Shown in pieces: positions 1 through 8,733 of a stretch of 40,153 nucleotides of DNA. The position numbers and the translations under genes were made by a program. Origin of the DNA: Borreliella garinii (GTDB lineage: Bacteria > Spirochaetota > Spirochaetia > JABEVK01). The DNA is taken from positions 1 to 40,153 of the forward strand of contig DYOB01000012.1 in NCBI GenBank assembly GCA_020720765.1, written 5' to 3'. The notes beneath the pieces were generated by a model. It saw nothing but the letters and a program-made list of their open reading frames with translations, did no database searches and was not told the DNA's origin. Numbering within the stretch: the first letter of the stretch is position 1; each line of letters begins with the position of its first letter.

Positions 1-223
1 CCTCGGAAATGATCACCTGTGTGATGTCTTCTTTGCCTGCTACGAACTGGTAGAGCCCTTGGTTATACCCAATCGTCCACTTAGCTGTCGAAATGGCTGG
101 CTTGAAGTCCCGACCATGGAGAACCTCATTGATCTGGATCGATCCGCGGCGAACAATATTGATACCTCCATAATCGTGGAGGTCGTAGGTTGTAGAGCCT
201 TGGGTTAGGTAGATATGGATCAA
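1..223 (-). CDS. phage tail protein downstream of tape measure (partial)
   Basis: An open frame runs from a TTG at 223 leftward off the window with no stop. Its start overlaps the tape measure stop (TTGA), the coupling used throughout this operon. The 74 visible residues begin LIHIYLTQGSTTYDLHDYGG and have the polar, beta-rich look of a distal tail or baseplate-hub N-terminus. Position directly after the tape measure fits a distal tail protein, but I recognise no domain. No better ATG start is visible. Confidence 0.6.
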   Translation of the reverse strand, partial: MIHIYLTQGSTTYDLHDYGGINIVRRGSIQINEVLHGRDFKPAISTAKWTIGYNQGLYQFVAGKEDITQVIISE

Positions 224-3141
224 TTTAAGTAGCCCTCTCTTTTTAAGCGCTCGATGTTTTCTGATACTTGTAATGCGGTTTCACGCGGATCTGATCCGTA
301 AAGGTAAAAATTGAAAGTACTCCCGCCGCCTGTTAAGCCTAACTCTTCAAGTTTTTGTTTTCGCAAGGGAAGCACGACTTCTGCCTGATTATTCTCACCA
401 AACCTACCTATGGTACCTGCGGTTGTGCCAGGAAAATATCCACCATCGTAGAAGGCTGGAACCTCTGGGGGTTTCTGACTCCAAATCATCCCTTGTTGGA
501 GAGCTCCTGCTGCCAAAACTAAGGCTAATAAGAAAGGATTGGAAAGAGCCTTGGTCGCTTCGACTGCGGTATTTATTGCGGCTTCTCCTGCTGCAGAAGC
601 TTGTTTGTTTTTAAACTCTACCATGGCGATTTCAGCCTTTTTCTTAGCAAGATTTTTTTCTATGTCTTCTCGCTCTTTTGCGGCATTGATTTCAAAATCA
701 ACAGTTGACTTTCCAGCTTCTTCACGGAGGGTCATCTGTTGATCAACATATTCATCATGTGCTGAAAGCTGTTCCTCTAATCGTGAAAGCTCTGACTCCA
801 AATTAGCGATTTGCATATCCTGCATCTGATCGAAAAACATGCCAACGGTACGGGTGATAGCATCATAGGTAGCACCATAAGCCTCTCCAAATTCTTTTAA
901 GTGTTCCTTTAAACGATCCAAGTCATCTTCCGATAGTAATCGGGATAAAATCGAACCAGAAATCTCACCCACATCACCAAAAGCATTTGCTAGAAGACCT
1001 TCAACTTCTTCCGCAAGTTGTTTTAGTCGCCCAACTTCATCGCTTATATACCCTAGTGATTTTCCGTATTCCTCCAACTGTTCACGGGATTCGTCAGTTG
1101 AGGCACTCGCCATTGCACGATCCCAACCTTCACGCATCTTTGTGGCCGTGCTCTGAGCTTCCTGCCACTTCTCAAAGCTTTCTGTGAAGGGATTCAGATT
1201 CAAGCTCGGGGTAATGGAAAGGCTCAAAGTGTTTTTGATGATTTCTTTTTGCCTGTCTGTAAGCCCTGCAAGCTCGGCGGCGGTTAGCGAAAACTGTCCT
1301 GCCAGCTTTGCGACTTCGGCAAGACGGGCTGTTTCATCCCATCCCAGGGTCAATGACCTCCTGTTGAGGATTTCAATATTTTGCAAGTAAGCAGCATACA
1401 TGCGATCGAATTCAGACAGCGAGGCTTCACGACGCATTTGAGAAAGTTCCGCTACTGTCTGAGCACGGATGCGACGCAGGATAATAAGATCGCGATTGGC
1501 CCGTTCAACGAGTTCTCTTGAGGCGGAGTGCCCATCAACTCCACTAGCCTCAACTATTTTTTTATCAATATCAACGATTTCAGCCTGCTTGCGTTCTAGA
1601 TCAGTTTTATAACGATCCAGAAAGCTTAAACGCTCTGCAGCTTCTCTTACGAAAGCCTCTTCTTTTGCTCTTCCGGCGGCGTTAATGAGTGCTGCCGCAT
1701 CCTTAGATTCAGCTGTTTGGATATTTTCACGAACAGTTCGCAGAATACCATTGAGCGAAGAAAGCTCAGCCTCGCGTTCGGCGATTTGACGCTCGATCAC
1801 GGCGGAATATCTTCCGTACACCGGTGCTCCTTGAAGGTGTCTTCTATCTTCAGCCAATGACCTTTCTACCTCACGAATCCTCGCTGTGGTCAACCTAAGT
1901 TTTTCTGCCTGGTCCGTGGTTTCTTGCATAGCGGATGCATATTCTCTTGTTTGTTCTGCTGCAGAATCTGTGGCAGAAATAATGGCCGTCACCACGGCAG
2001 CTAGACCAGTAATTATGAGAGCTGCCCATCCAATCGGGCCGGTCATGGCACCCCAAAAGGTTGTAGCTCCACCGGTGAGCTGGGCAAAGCTCGCCATGAG
2101 CGCGGGCTTGATTAAGTTGAAAGCAGTCAGTGCTCCAACAACTCCAACACCAGCGGCCGCCAAGACACCTAATGCTACAGCAAAGGTTCGAACTGGTTCA
2201 GGCATACCTGTAATAAAGCCCACCACCGATCGCAACCCGTCCACAATACCTTTAATAAGTGGCGCAAAAGAATCAAAGAGCGCTTCCTGCATGTCACCAA
2301 ACTCTCCTGAGAGAGCACTGATTTTGCCTTGGAGTGTTCCCATCGCTGTTGCGGCTTGACCTTTGTAGAGTTCTGATACCATTTTAATGGCGTCACCGTT
2401 TCTCAACTGCTCTTCCGTGAGTTCTCGTACTGCTGGCACGGTAGCCCCTAAACCTCTGGCCTGACCATCGAGTGTGAGGTTGAGAGCATCCATGGCTTGA
2501 TTTAGACTCATACCGCTACCTGCGGCCAAATCAGCGGCGGCGGTTGCCATGGATTTCAATTGGTCCTCGCTCCTACCAAGTGCAGCATAAGATCCAAGCA
2601 AGGATAGAGTCAGCTCATCTCCAAAGCCCGTAGCCGCTTGCATGGATGAAGCAAATTTTTGAAGTCCTTTACTCTCAAGAGAACGTCCTTGTATACTAAG
2701 TGCGGCATTAAGGCGCTTCACCGCCTGTTCTTGTTGCCCCCAGGCTTCGACCATGTCGGCACCGAACTGTAGAGCTTTCTGGGCAATCTGAAGAAGGCCA
2801 AGGGCCTGAACCAAGTTACCAAATCCTTGAGTAAGATTATCAACAGCAGGTTTGCCGTCTTCAATGTATTTCATGGATTTGCCGAAGCTTTTCAGGTTCT
2901 CATCATCGGGTGTTTTTGCAAGTGCTGCATTGAAACTATCCTGTACTTCTTTAGCTTTTGCCGCTTCGTCTTTGAACCGTTTAAAAGCTTCTTCAAATGC
3001 TTGGAAACCGCCTAACCCATCCTGCAAATTCTCAGTAGCATTAGCGGCTTGTTGGATACCAACTTTTAAGTTGGTCAACTCGCTCAAAGCGTTTTGGATT
3101 TCAGTTTTGACAATAAGTCGCAGTGTCTCTTCAGTGGCCAT
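220..3141 (-). CDS. tail tape measure protein
   Basis: This 973-residue protein sets tail length and is threaded through the tail tube during assembly. It has a coiled-coil N-terminal region (about residues 1-120), a hydrophobic stretch with likely membrane-spanning helices (about 300-395, rich in Ala, Gly, Val and Ile), long charged coiled coils (about 400-860), and an Ala-rich hydrophobic patch near 880. It ends in a short globular part with the tape-measure-like signature GRFGENNQAEVVLPL. I chose the ATG at 3141 over an upstream TTG at 3153 because GAGGGG sits at a good distance before it. It overlaps the chaperone T frame by 11 bases. Size and position after a G/GT frameshift pair make the call firm. 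Confidence 0.9.
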   Translation of the reverse strand: MATEETLRLIVKTEIQNALSELTNLKVGIQQAANATENLQDGLGGFQAFEEAFKRFKDEAAKAKEVQDSFNAALAKTPDDENLKSFGKSMKYIEDGKPAVDNLTQGFGNLVQALGLLQIAQKALQFGADMVEAWGQQEQAVKRLNAALSIQGRSLESKGLQKFASSMQAATGFGDELTLSLLGSYAALGRSEDQLKSMATAAADLAAGSGMSLNQAMDALNLTLDGQARGLGATVPAVRELTEEQLRNGDAIKMVSELYKGQAATAMGTLQGKISALSGEFGDMQEALFDSFAPLIKGIVDGLRSVVGFITGMPEPVRTFAVALGVLAAAGVGVVGALTAFNLIKPALMASFAQLTGGATTFWGAMTGPIGWAALIITGLAAVVTAIISATDSAAEQTREYASAMQETTDQAEKLRLTTARIREVERSLAEDRRHLQGAPVYGRYSAVIERQIAEREAELSSLNGILRTVRENIQTAESKDAAALINAAGRAKEEAFVREAAERLSFLDRYKTDLERKQAEIVDIDKKIVEASGVDGHSASRELVERANRDLIILRRIRAQTVAELSQMRREASLSEFDRMYAAYLQNIEILNRRSLTLGWDETARLAEVAKLAGQFSLTAAELAGLTDRQKEIIKNTLSLSITPSLNLNPFTESFEKWQEAQSTATKMREGWDRAMASASTDESREQLEEYGKSLGYISDEVGRLKQLAEEVEGLLANAFGDVGEISGSILSRLLSEDDLDRLKEHLKEFGEAYGATYDAITRTVGMFFDQMQDMQIANLESELSRLEEQLSAHDEYVDQQMTLREEAGKSTVDFEINAAKEREDIEKNLAKKKAEIAMVEFKNKQASAAGEAAINTAVEATKALSNPFLLALVLAAGALQQGMIWSQKPPEVPAFYDGGYFPGTTAGTIGRFGENNQAEVVLPLRKQKLEELGLTGGGSTFNFYLYGSDPRETALQVSENIERLKREGYLN

Positions 3142-3912
3142 TTTTCCCCTCAAATAGAATTACTTTGCAGTAGGACAAAAGATGCACAAAACGTGCCGGC
3201 CAATTAAACCAACCATCTTCCCACGGAGGTCCCCAATCTTGAATTCCTTGGTAAATGGACCAGATGTATCGGGCGTTATCGGACTGGGTGTTCCATGCTG
3301 TCAAAACCTCCGATTGTGGATAAAGCTCCTTACCTATTTGGAGCTCTTGCGTATCCTCACTGCGGTCTTGGACGAGGCCCTCCGGCTTGAAGTCTTCGAC
3401 GATAAGTCTGAGGGCGAGATAAAGCTCGTTTTTTTTTCCAGGTTCTGGCCGTTCCAAATATGGAAGGCGATCTCAAAGACAAGCTGGAATAAATCCGCAG
3501 GCCCCTGTACCAACTGTTCCCCTGTTGTTATTTCAAGCTCCTCTAAACCATCGATCTTTTCCACAAGTTTTGTGCAGTATGAAACTGCGAAGTCCCTAAG
3601 TTGGCGGCGGAGCTCTTGCTCCGAAAGGTTGTCATCTAGCGCGTCTTTGAAAGGCTTTGCCCAATCTTCATCCATAAAAGATTTCACAATTCCTAAAAGA
3701 TTGGCAGCGTTCCAGGATGCAATATTCGTCATTCTTCCAAGGACAAGAGCAGCGAGACCCGCTAAAGGTGACAGGGCCACAAGGTCGGCTTGCTCGGCAA
3801 AAGTTGGCCAGCGAAAATGTATCCTGATCTGGTCTTCAGGGCCAAGGTCCGCGTTATGGTTCCAACTGGGAATAAAGTCCGACTTACGTTGTAGAATTTC
3901 TGATATTTTCAT
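3131..3912 (-). CDS. tail assembly chaperone GT, predicted -1 frameshift product
   Basis: The upstream reading frame (gpG) reads GAA AAA AAA ACG over an A9 run at 3437-3429. A -1 slip on A_AAA_AAA moves ribosomes to AAC GAG CTT and opens a further 99 codons ending at 3131. The joined protein would be 260 residues. Frameshifted G/GT chaperones directly before the tape measure are conserved in lambda-like tails; the long form recruits the tube protein and the short form coats the tape measure. The extension has an internal ATG at 3457, but no clear ribosome site supports separate translation. The A9 is seen directly; the slippage is inferred from the family rule. Confidence 0.75.
3334..3912 (-). 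CDS. tail assembly chaperone G (short form)
   Basis: This is the unshifted 192-residue product. The start is the ATG at 3912, which overlaps the stop of the preceding Ig-like gene in an ATGA. An upstream in-frame start would give a basic tail unlike the rest. The helical acidic body (about residues 20-155) is typical of tail chaperones. After the A9 run the zero frame ends in a low-complexity Ser/Lys/Arg tail, just as expected when the meaningful continuation lies in the -1 frame. Probable role: binds the tape measure before tube polymerisation. Confidence 0.75.
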   Translation of the reverse strand: MKISEILQRKSDFIPSWNHNADLGPEDQIRIHFRWPTFAEQADLVALSPLAGLAALVLGRMTNIASWNAANLLGIVKSFMDEDWAKPFKDALDDNLSEQELRRQLRDFAVSYCTKLVEKIDGLEELEITTGEQLVQGPADLFQLVFEIAFHIWNGQNLEKKTSFISPSDLSSKTSSRRASSKTAVRIRKSSK

Positions 3913-4220
3913 GCCACCACCACGCTGACGCTTCCTTTTGCCAAGAGCGCATCGCGAACTACCTCGCATTCAATCATGGCAATTCCCGTTTCTTTTGCTG
4001 TGATGCGCCCTTGCTGATCAACCGAAACAACTTCGGGGTTACTTGAGCTCCACAAAAAAGAACTCCCCTCGAGGGCACGAGGGACAACAGGCATAATTTG
4101 CTCTACGTCTCCTTCACCCATACTGAAGAAAGACGGTTGCAGGGCCAATAGAGCTGGTTCTTCGGGTTTCTTATAACCCGTATGCACGGCTATCGGCCCG
4201 GCGCCGTTCAATCTGATCAT
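3909..4220 (-). CDS. stand-alone bacterial Ig-like (Big_2-type) virion protein
   Basis: A 103-residue protein. Residues about 25-103 form a Big_2-like fold pattern: a WSSSNPEVVSVDQQGRITA core followed by G-I-A-M-I-E-C and alternating Val strands. The same pattern ends the upstream tube protein, so the two are likely paralogous Ig modules. It is coupled by ATGA overlaps to both neighbours. Ig-like domains on phage tubes and capsids usually decorate the virion and bind surface glycans. As a separate, translationally coupled gene it could be a tube decoration protein. The attachment mode is inferred. Confidence 0.7.
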   Translation of the reverse strand: MIRLNGAGPIAVHTGYKKPEEPALLALQPSFFSMGEGDVEQIMPVVPRALEGSSFLWSSSNPEVVSVDQQGRITAKETGIAMIECEVVRDALLAKGSVSVVVA

Positions 4221-4954
4221 ACTGTGACCGTGACAACCTTAGTGGCACTTGCTACAACTATTCCCCAGTCTAACACCTCGCAGGTAATAGTTGCGGTTCC
4301 GGCCGCCATTCCAGTGACCAAACCGTTCTGATCCACAGACGCTGTGACAGGGTCGCTTGAAACCCAGCTCAGGGTGTAGTTGGAAGGTGCATTCACGAGG
4401 GCTGGTGTGATTTGCGCTGTAGCATCCTCAGCAACCGACACCAAAGCAGGGGACAAAGTCACCGTACTGATCAGCTCGATATACTTGGGCAAGCCCTGGA
4501 CACTGAAAGTCACATCGAACGACATTTTATTGCCGACTGAAACGCCCTTTGAAACACCTTTAATGGCGATATTCACCTCATAGAAGTGAGTAGCGTCAAC
4601 AAACAGCCGAGCCTTCACAGTCAGAGAACTGTTCGCAGCGGCGATAAGCGTTTCAGTTCCACCTTCTTCGCTGGTTCGGGTATAGATGTCGGCAAAAAGG
4701 CCGATGATCTTCTGCTGGGCTTTTGAGTCCGTGCGAAAAAACATGGTCATGCTTCCATCAACCGAGGTCTGATCAGGAACTTCGTACTTTCCGTTATAAC
4801 CCAACGGAGTCAAGTCCTGCATGCTAAAACTTGGGTTCATTTTCCAGTCTTGGGCACGTACATCCTCATAATTTTCCGCACCCATTTTGATGCGGACCTT
4901 AGCCTGTTTGCCAAGCTTTACATTGAAGCCACCATTGGCGTCAAAAGGGTTCAT
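4217..4954 (-). CDS. major tail tube protein with C-terminal Ig-like domain
   Basis: The 245-residue protein has an N-terminal tube domain (about 1-160; begins MNPFDANGGFNVKLG, with a DLTPLGYNGKYEVPDQTSVDG segment) and a Big_2-like domain (about 165-245; core WVSSDPVTASVDQNGLVTGM). This is the lambda V-like architecture, in which the Ig domain projects from the tube. The ATG at 4954 overlaps the preceding stop (ATGA). Position between a terminator-like gene and the chaperones agrees. No sheath gene lies beside it, supporting a flexible tail. Confidence 0.8.
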   Translation of the reverse strand: MNPFDANGGFNVKLGKQAKVRIKMGAENYEDVRAQDWKMNPSFSMQDLTPLGYNGKYEVPDQTSVDGSMTMFFRTDSKAQQKIIGLFADIYTRTSEEGGTETLIAAANSSLTVKARLFVDATHFYEVNIAIKGVSKGVSVGNKMSFDVTFSVQGLPKYIELISTVTLSPALVSVAEDATAQITPALVNAPSNYTLSWVSSDPVTASVDQNGLVTGMAAGTATITCEVLDWGIVVASATKVVTVTV

Positions 4955-5403
4955 ATTTCCTCCTCTATATTTTCAAAATTGATTATGACTTCCAGAGACC
5001 ACGTTTCGTAGTACTCAAACGGGTTTTCACCTGGAGCTTCATTGCGGTATAACTGCCTGTCTACAGCCGATGTTCGACGAGCGTTTATAATTACCGGGAC
5101 GGCCAACAAGACCCAACGGACTCTTCCAAGGCGAAATAAACGTGCGATTTTGTTTGATGCATTCATCACCTTTTTCAACCAGGTTTTATTCCCTGGGCCT
5201 TTAGACTGAATCGTTAACACGAAATGCGCTTCGACTTGTTCTGTACCCATTCCTTCGTCTTCAGTCTGGAAATCTGCACCTCCGAACATCAGTCTCAGAT
5301 GAGCTTCTTTTTTCTCCGGGCCAGTAGGTTCTACAATGACTTCTAGCCCCAACTTCTCTTCAAGCGTCAGTCCGATTGCCTCGGGGATATCTTCTAACTT
5401 CAC
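4951..5403 (-). CDS. tail terminator / head-tail joining protein (Mu gp37-like position)
   Basis: A 150-residue protein located between the virion morphogenesis gene and the tube gene, where tail terminators usually sit. It begins MKLEDIPEAIGLTLEEKLGL and shows an alpha-beta pattern with a central basic helix (NKIARLFRLGRVRW) and C-terminal beta strands ending in an acidic tail. I do not recognise a sequence motif; the assignment rests on order and size. It is translated with ATGA-type overlaps on both sides. Confidence 0.5.
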   Translation of the reverse strand: MKLEDIPEAIGLTLEEKLGLEVIVEPTGPEKKEAHLRLMFGGADFQTEDEGMGTEQVEAHFVLTIQSKGPGNKTWLKKVMNASNKIARLFRLGRVRWVLLAVPVIINARRTSAVDRQLYRNEAPGENPFEYYETWSLEVIINFENIEEEI

Positions 5404-5996
5404 CTTTGACCCCCTCGGTTAAAACCGCCCATCAAGTAATTCGTGAGCATACTGCCGATGATGGACAAATCTTTTTGATCAGGCATTAGGAAAGGCCGAG
5501 CCGGTATAGTCACCGATGTTCTTCGGATAAAAACCAAAGAGGCTTTCTCCTTTCCCTTTTGAGCTAAAACAGCACGAGGCCGCCAGATGATTTTGTACCC
5601 TTGACCCACAAGCCCCTCAAGCACATCCCTGGGACTAAACCCTAAACTGCGCTGTAAAGCGCGTGTCCAACTCGACGCTGGAATCAACAGCGTCTTAGCT
5701 GACTTGGCCGTGATAGTTCCACCCCTGTGTAACAGACCCGCCGCCGGATGGTTTGTTCCGATAATGACCGAGCCGCCTTCAACGCGATGTGTCAAAGAGT
5801 TTTTAAGGAGACCTCGATCGTTTAGAGGCTTTGTGCTGCCCTTTACTGAGACGGTTAAAACCGAGTTCTGAGTAAACCCTCCCAATGCGATTCTTTTACC
5901 TGTGGCTCCAACCAAGTAGGACCCGATTTTATCCAGTCCTGCTTGCAGGTTTTGTGGTTCAAAGTTCGTATTGGCGATCAATCTTGCTACAGCCAT
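5400..5996 (-). CDS. virion morphogenesis protein (Mu gpG / tail completion family-like)
   Basis: A 198-residue protein. The central part has the family-like pattern KPLNDRGLLKNSL followed by VIIGTNHPAAGLLHRGG, matching the conserved 'L..tG.L..S....vG....y...H..GG' shape of phage virion morphogenesis proteins, which act at head completion and tail joining. The ATG at 5996 overlaps the upstream stop by one base (TGATG); a GTG one codon earlier is also possible. The C-terminus ends Gly-Arg rich. In Mu the homologue precedes the protease; here it follows the capsid genes, as in siphoviral Mu relatives. Confidence 0.7.
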   Translation of the reverse strand: MAVARLIANTNFEPQNLQAGLDKIGSYLVGATGKRIALGGFTQNSVLTVSVKGSTKPLNDRGLLKNSLTHRVEGGSVIIGTNHPAAGLLHRGGTITAKSAKTLLIPASSWTRALQRSLGFSPRDVLEGLVGQGYKIIWRPRAVLAQKGKEKASLVFIRRTSVTIPARPFLMPDQKDLSIIGSMLTNYLMGGFNRGGQR

Positions 5997-6379
5997 CACA
6001 GGACCTTTTTCTGAACAGGGCCAGAAATGATAACTGCGGAAGTTAAGGGTTGCTTAACACCTCCATTCTCATAACCTTCACCGTCGAATCCTGGCCCGAA
6101 TTGACTGCGGGCCAGTTCAGTGGCGGCTTGTTTTTTATCCTTAGCCATGGCTTCCACCTCGGCAAAGGCATAGAGCTCGTAAGTAGCACGCTTGAGAATA
6201 ATCTCTGCTGTGACGGCGTCGGTCTCATCGAGGGTGATAGCCAAAGGGCGAGTCTTACCAATCAGCCAGGTGCGTGCCTTACCTAGGCAGCGCTCTGCGA
6301 CGGTTTCATCCCCATCGGACAAAGTCTCGAATTGATCTGCTCGCAGTTCTTTGCGGAAATCTTCAAGCGTTACCACCAT
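5996..6379 (-). CDS. head-tail connector (gp36-like, DUF1320-type)
   Basis: A 127-residue, mostly helical protein starting MVVTLEDFRKELRADQFETLSDGDE. This resembles gp36/DUF1320 connectors, where a short N-terminal 'tl.dl......' segment precedes helices with A..I..R..YELYAFAE. It lies directly downstream of the major capsid gene, the standard connector position. The stop overlaps the next start. Role: adaptor between portal vertex and tail. Family membership is judged by eye only. Confidence 0.6.
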   Translation of the reverse strand: MVVTLEDFRKELRADQFETLSDGDETVAERCLGKARTWLIGKTRPLAITLDETDAVTAEIILKRATYELYAFAEVEAMAKDKKQAATELARSQFGPGFDGEGYENGGVKQPLTSAVIISGPVQKKVL

Positions 6380-6386
6380 TTTCTCC

Positions 6387-7370
6387 TTAGGTAAGTGCCA
6401 CGGCTTTCACCAAGGCTTTTGCATTGACCACGGGCAAGGGCTTGCCGGTACCGATGATTTTGTACCCGGAAGGGTCATCGACCTTTATGGCCTTGCTGAA
6501 GAAAGGCAGGCCGGCAAAGTTGGCATCCAAATCATCTACGCTGGCATAGAAGAGTTTGTGTCCTGCGTCCACGTCTACTGCAAGAATGCTCTTAGCTGGA
6601 ATTCCCGAGACCAAGTTCCCCGTTGAAAGGTCGGTGTAGCTGGCGGGCATGAGCGTCACGGTGAGATTTGCTCCCATCCTGATGTTACCCTCGCCATCCA
6701 AAGAAGCAATGGCGCTATTGGGCAAGGCGCCGATTTTCCCGATTAGCACACCGTAAACGTCATAGTCCACAAGGAACTTAACGCTCCGTCCGTAGCCGTT
6801 TTTCCGTAGTTCGGCCACCATTTTTCCAAGGTCGGCGACAATATCTGCCATGGTTGTGGTCGTTTGCTCCCACTTTTTGGTAATAGTTACGGTGGCGGGA
6901 GTACCGAAGTTCACCTCATAGGAGAGGGTCGCACCGTCCGCCTTCATGGGGTAAACAATCCTACCAGTGAGTACCTGTGACGCCAGGGCTTCAGTGGTTT
7001 GGCGCACAGTCTTCCGCAGAGAGTCGATACGGTTATCGATGAGCTGCTGGGCGGCTTGGCCTGTCATGGACATAAGGCTATTCATGGTCGCCGCATCCAT
7101 AAAGCTGTGAGCTGAAACGGGTTGAGGCTCAATGAGCTTGAGGCTTCCGTCGTTTGGCGCAATACTGATGGAAGAGGAACCGCGACGAACCACGGGAATA
7201 TTGCTCGAAGGAAGGCCGAGGTCTTCAAAGCCTACGGTGGGCAAAGGGTGGTTAATACGGTTGGTCTCGGGGAAAAGCATATCCACCACAGGGGTATGCA
7301 TTTCGGGCAACCGCTGCAGGCTGGCCGCGACGGCCTCCCGCGTGAAAAATTTTCTGATATCGTTGTTCAT
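6387..7370 (-). CDS. major capsid protein
   Basis: A 327-residue protein that should form the capsid shell with the HK97 fold. It resembles the lambda E-like group: an N-terminal arm (FFTREAVAASLQRLPEMHTP), a spine helix region with DAATMNSLMSMTGQAAQQLIDNRI, and a C-terminal beta-rich P-domain with VKFLVDYDVYGVLIGKIG and DVDAGHKLFYASVDD. A strong AGGAGG precedes the ATG at 7370. It follows the decoration protein by nine bases and precedes the connector, the usual head order. High expression is implied by the ribosome site. Confidence 0.85.
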   Translation of the reverse strand: MNNDIRKFFTREAVAASLQRLPEMHTPVVDMLFPETNRINHPLPTVGFEDLGLPSSNIPVVRRGSSSISIAPNDGSLKLIEPQPVSAHSFMDAATMNSLMSMTGQAAQQLIDNRIDSLRKTVRQTTEALASQVLTGRIVYPMKADGATLSYEVNFGTPATVTITKKWEQTTTTMADIVADLGKMVAELRKNGYGRSVKFLVDYDVYGVLIGKIGALPNSAIASLDGEGNIRMGANLTVTLMPASYTDLSTGNLVSGIPAKSILAVDVDAGHKLFYASVDDLDANFAGLPFFSKAIKVDDPSGYKIIGTGKPLPVVNAKALVKAVALT

Positions 7371-7379
7371 GGGTCCTCC

Positions 7380-7730
7380 TTACTGTGCCCAGATGGTGAT
7401 AGCTTCCAGAGCGGCGAGATCGTCCGCATCAGGAGCCGACGTATCGACTAAAAGCTTGTCCAGTGCTACGGTTCCGTGTACGATGACTACTGCGGCATCA
7501 TCTGTCGAAGTATCGATATCGTGTGCCAACACACCTACTGGTGTTTTAAGCGTAGCCACATCAGCCGGGTCGTATGGGACAATTTCTCCATTGCTGTCTT
7601 TGGCCAAGATCAAGCCCGCCTTTAAAATGCCGTTGTCAACGAGCGCCACCATGGTCTTCATGACCGGTGGGTGTACGTTGTCGGCGACCGCAGAGTGGGT
7701 TCTATCCACACTTCCAATAATTGCGTTCAT
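7380..7730 (-). CDS. capsid decoration/stabilisation protein (lambda D-like position)
   Basis: A 116-residue acidic protein between protease and capsid genes, the place of lambda gpD-like proteins. The middle shows the pattern of head-decoration proteins: ILKAGLILAKDSNGEIVPY then TPVGVLAHDIDTS and a Val-rich strand. It should bind the outside of the expanded shell at three-fold sites. The start ATG at 7730 has AGGAGG nearby. The assignment rests on this pattern plus order. Confidence 0.7.
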   Translation of the reverse strand: MNAIIGSVDRTHSAVADNVHPPVMKTMVALVDNGILKAGLILAKDSNGEIVPYDPADVATLKTPVGVLAHDIDTSTDDAAVVIVHGTVALDKLLVDTSAPDADDLAALEAITIWAQ

Positions 7731-7741
7731 TCTAATCCTCC

Positions 7742-8683
7742 TTATATCCGGCGCATGAGACCGGTCATATCAATGATTGATTCCGGTTCATCAGTGAATT
7801 GATGGGCACCGGGCTTGACGGGTAACGGTAGAGACTCGAAGATTTTCTTCAAAAGGGCTGCTCCCTTGAGCTTGATAGTCTCTTCTCCGTCCGCTAGTTC
7901 GAACTCTTCTTCAAGGTCCAGCCTGTCCGCAAGGGCCATAACAAGCGGCAAGGATGCAGCAGGAACTTTTCCCGAAATCGAGGCTTGGAGCCCAGAAAGC
8001 AGGGAATCCCTTGATGCTTTTTGAGCGGATGCCAACTGAGCCTTGAGTGCATCTTTCTCCGGATCCGGAGAATTCTTTGTGAGGATGTCAGACAAAGCCT
8101 GAACCTGGTCTTTAAACTCGGTTGGCACTGAGCCGGAAACAGCCATTTCAAGGCCCCAACCAGCTATGCGATCGATGATGGCTTTAACATCTTCCAGCCG
8201 CCATTTGAGATGTTCTCGCTCCTGCCCCATGCGCGCCAGGAAGGAGGCTTGATCTTCAAGATCGCCGAAGTTGAAGATGGCTTCAGTGGGACAATCGGCC
8301 AGGTTGACAGCTAATTCCTTAAGGCCAGGGACCTTGGGTGGAACCGCACCAAGAAAGGCTAAGTGGTGTAAGTAACGCTTACCGTCGCTTGCCCGCTTTG
8401 GTGCACCAATTGACCATTTTTTATAAAAGCCTTCTTCGACGGCATCAGCTAAGAGCTGATGGATTTCAATATCACCTTCAAGTACGGGTTGTCCATTCTC
8501 TTCATTAAGAGAGACACTCGTAACCTGTCCGAAAGCTGGCCCATAGTCGGCCAGCTGGTGACCCAGTGTGATGGGGCTATCCCCAGAGAAGGTCTCAACG
8601 ATCTCCTCCAAGTCCTTTTTAGTGACGGGCGTGCCCGCTTGACCAAATACGCCGGTTCGCGCCAGCTGTATGCGCTTTTTCAT
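7742..8683 (-). CDS. prohead protease with scaffold region (Mu gpI-like)
   Basis: A 313-residue protein. The N-terminal half (about 1-150) looks like the Mu-type phage protease: GHQLADYGPAFGQVTSV, then YKKWSIGAP, with Ser in a candidate catalytic position, and YLHHLAFLGAVPP with candidate catalytic His residues. The C-terminal half is charged and helical (about 150-280), as in proteins where the protease is fused to scaffold that is cleaved during maturation. It is the first gene of the leftward head operon; an AGGG lies close before the ATG at 8683. In Mu this gene directly follows gp30/gpG, but here it is about 18 kb away and inverted relative to the MuF gene. Confidence 0.8.
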   Translation of the reverse strand: MKKRIQLARTGVFGQAGTPVTKKDLEEIVETFSGDSPITLGHQLADYGPAFGQVTSVSLNEENGQPVLEGDIEIHQLLADAVEEGFYKKWSIGAPKRASDGKRYLHHLAFLGAVPPKVPGLKELAVNLADCPTEAIFNFGDLEDQASFLARMGQEREHLKWRLEDVKAIIDRIAGWGLEMAVSGSVPTEFKDQVQALSDILTKNSPDPEKDALKAQLASAQKASRDSLLSGLQASISGKVPAASLPLVMALADRLDLEEEFELADGEETIKLKGAALLKKIFESLPLPVKPGAHQFTDEPESIIDMTGLMRRI

Positions 8684-8733
8684 AACCCTAGTTTATAGCT
8701 GTTGCTAGTTACTAAGCTGTAATGTAGTCCGAA

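Noticed and set aside
3182-3928. Long rightward frame across the tail chaperone genes
   Set aside because: Exact shadow of the G/GT genes, Ser/Cys-rich, with no ribosome site; antisense of real coding.
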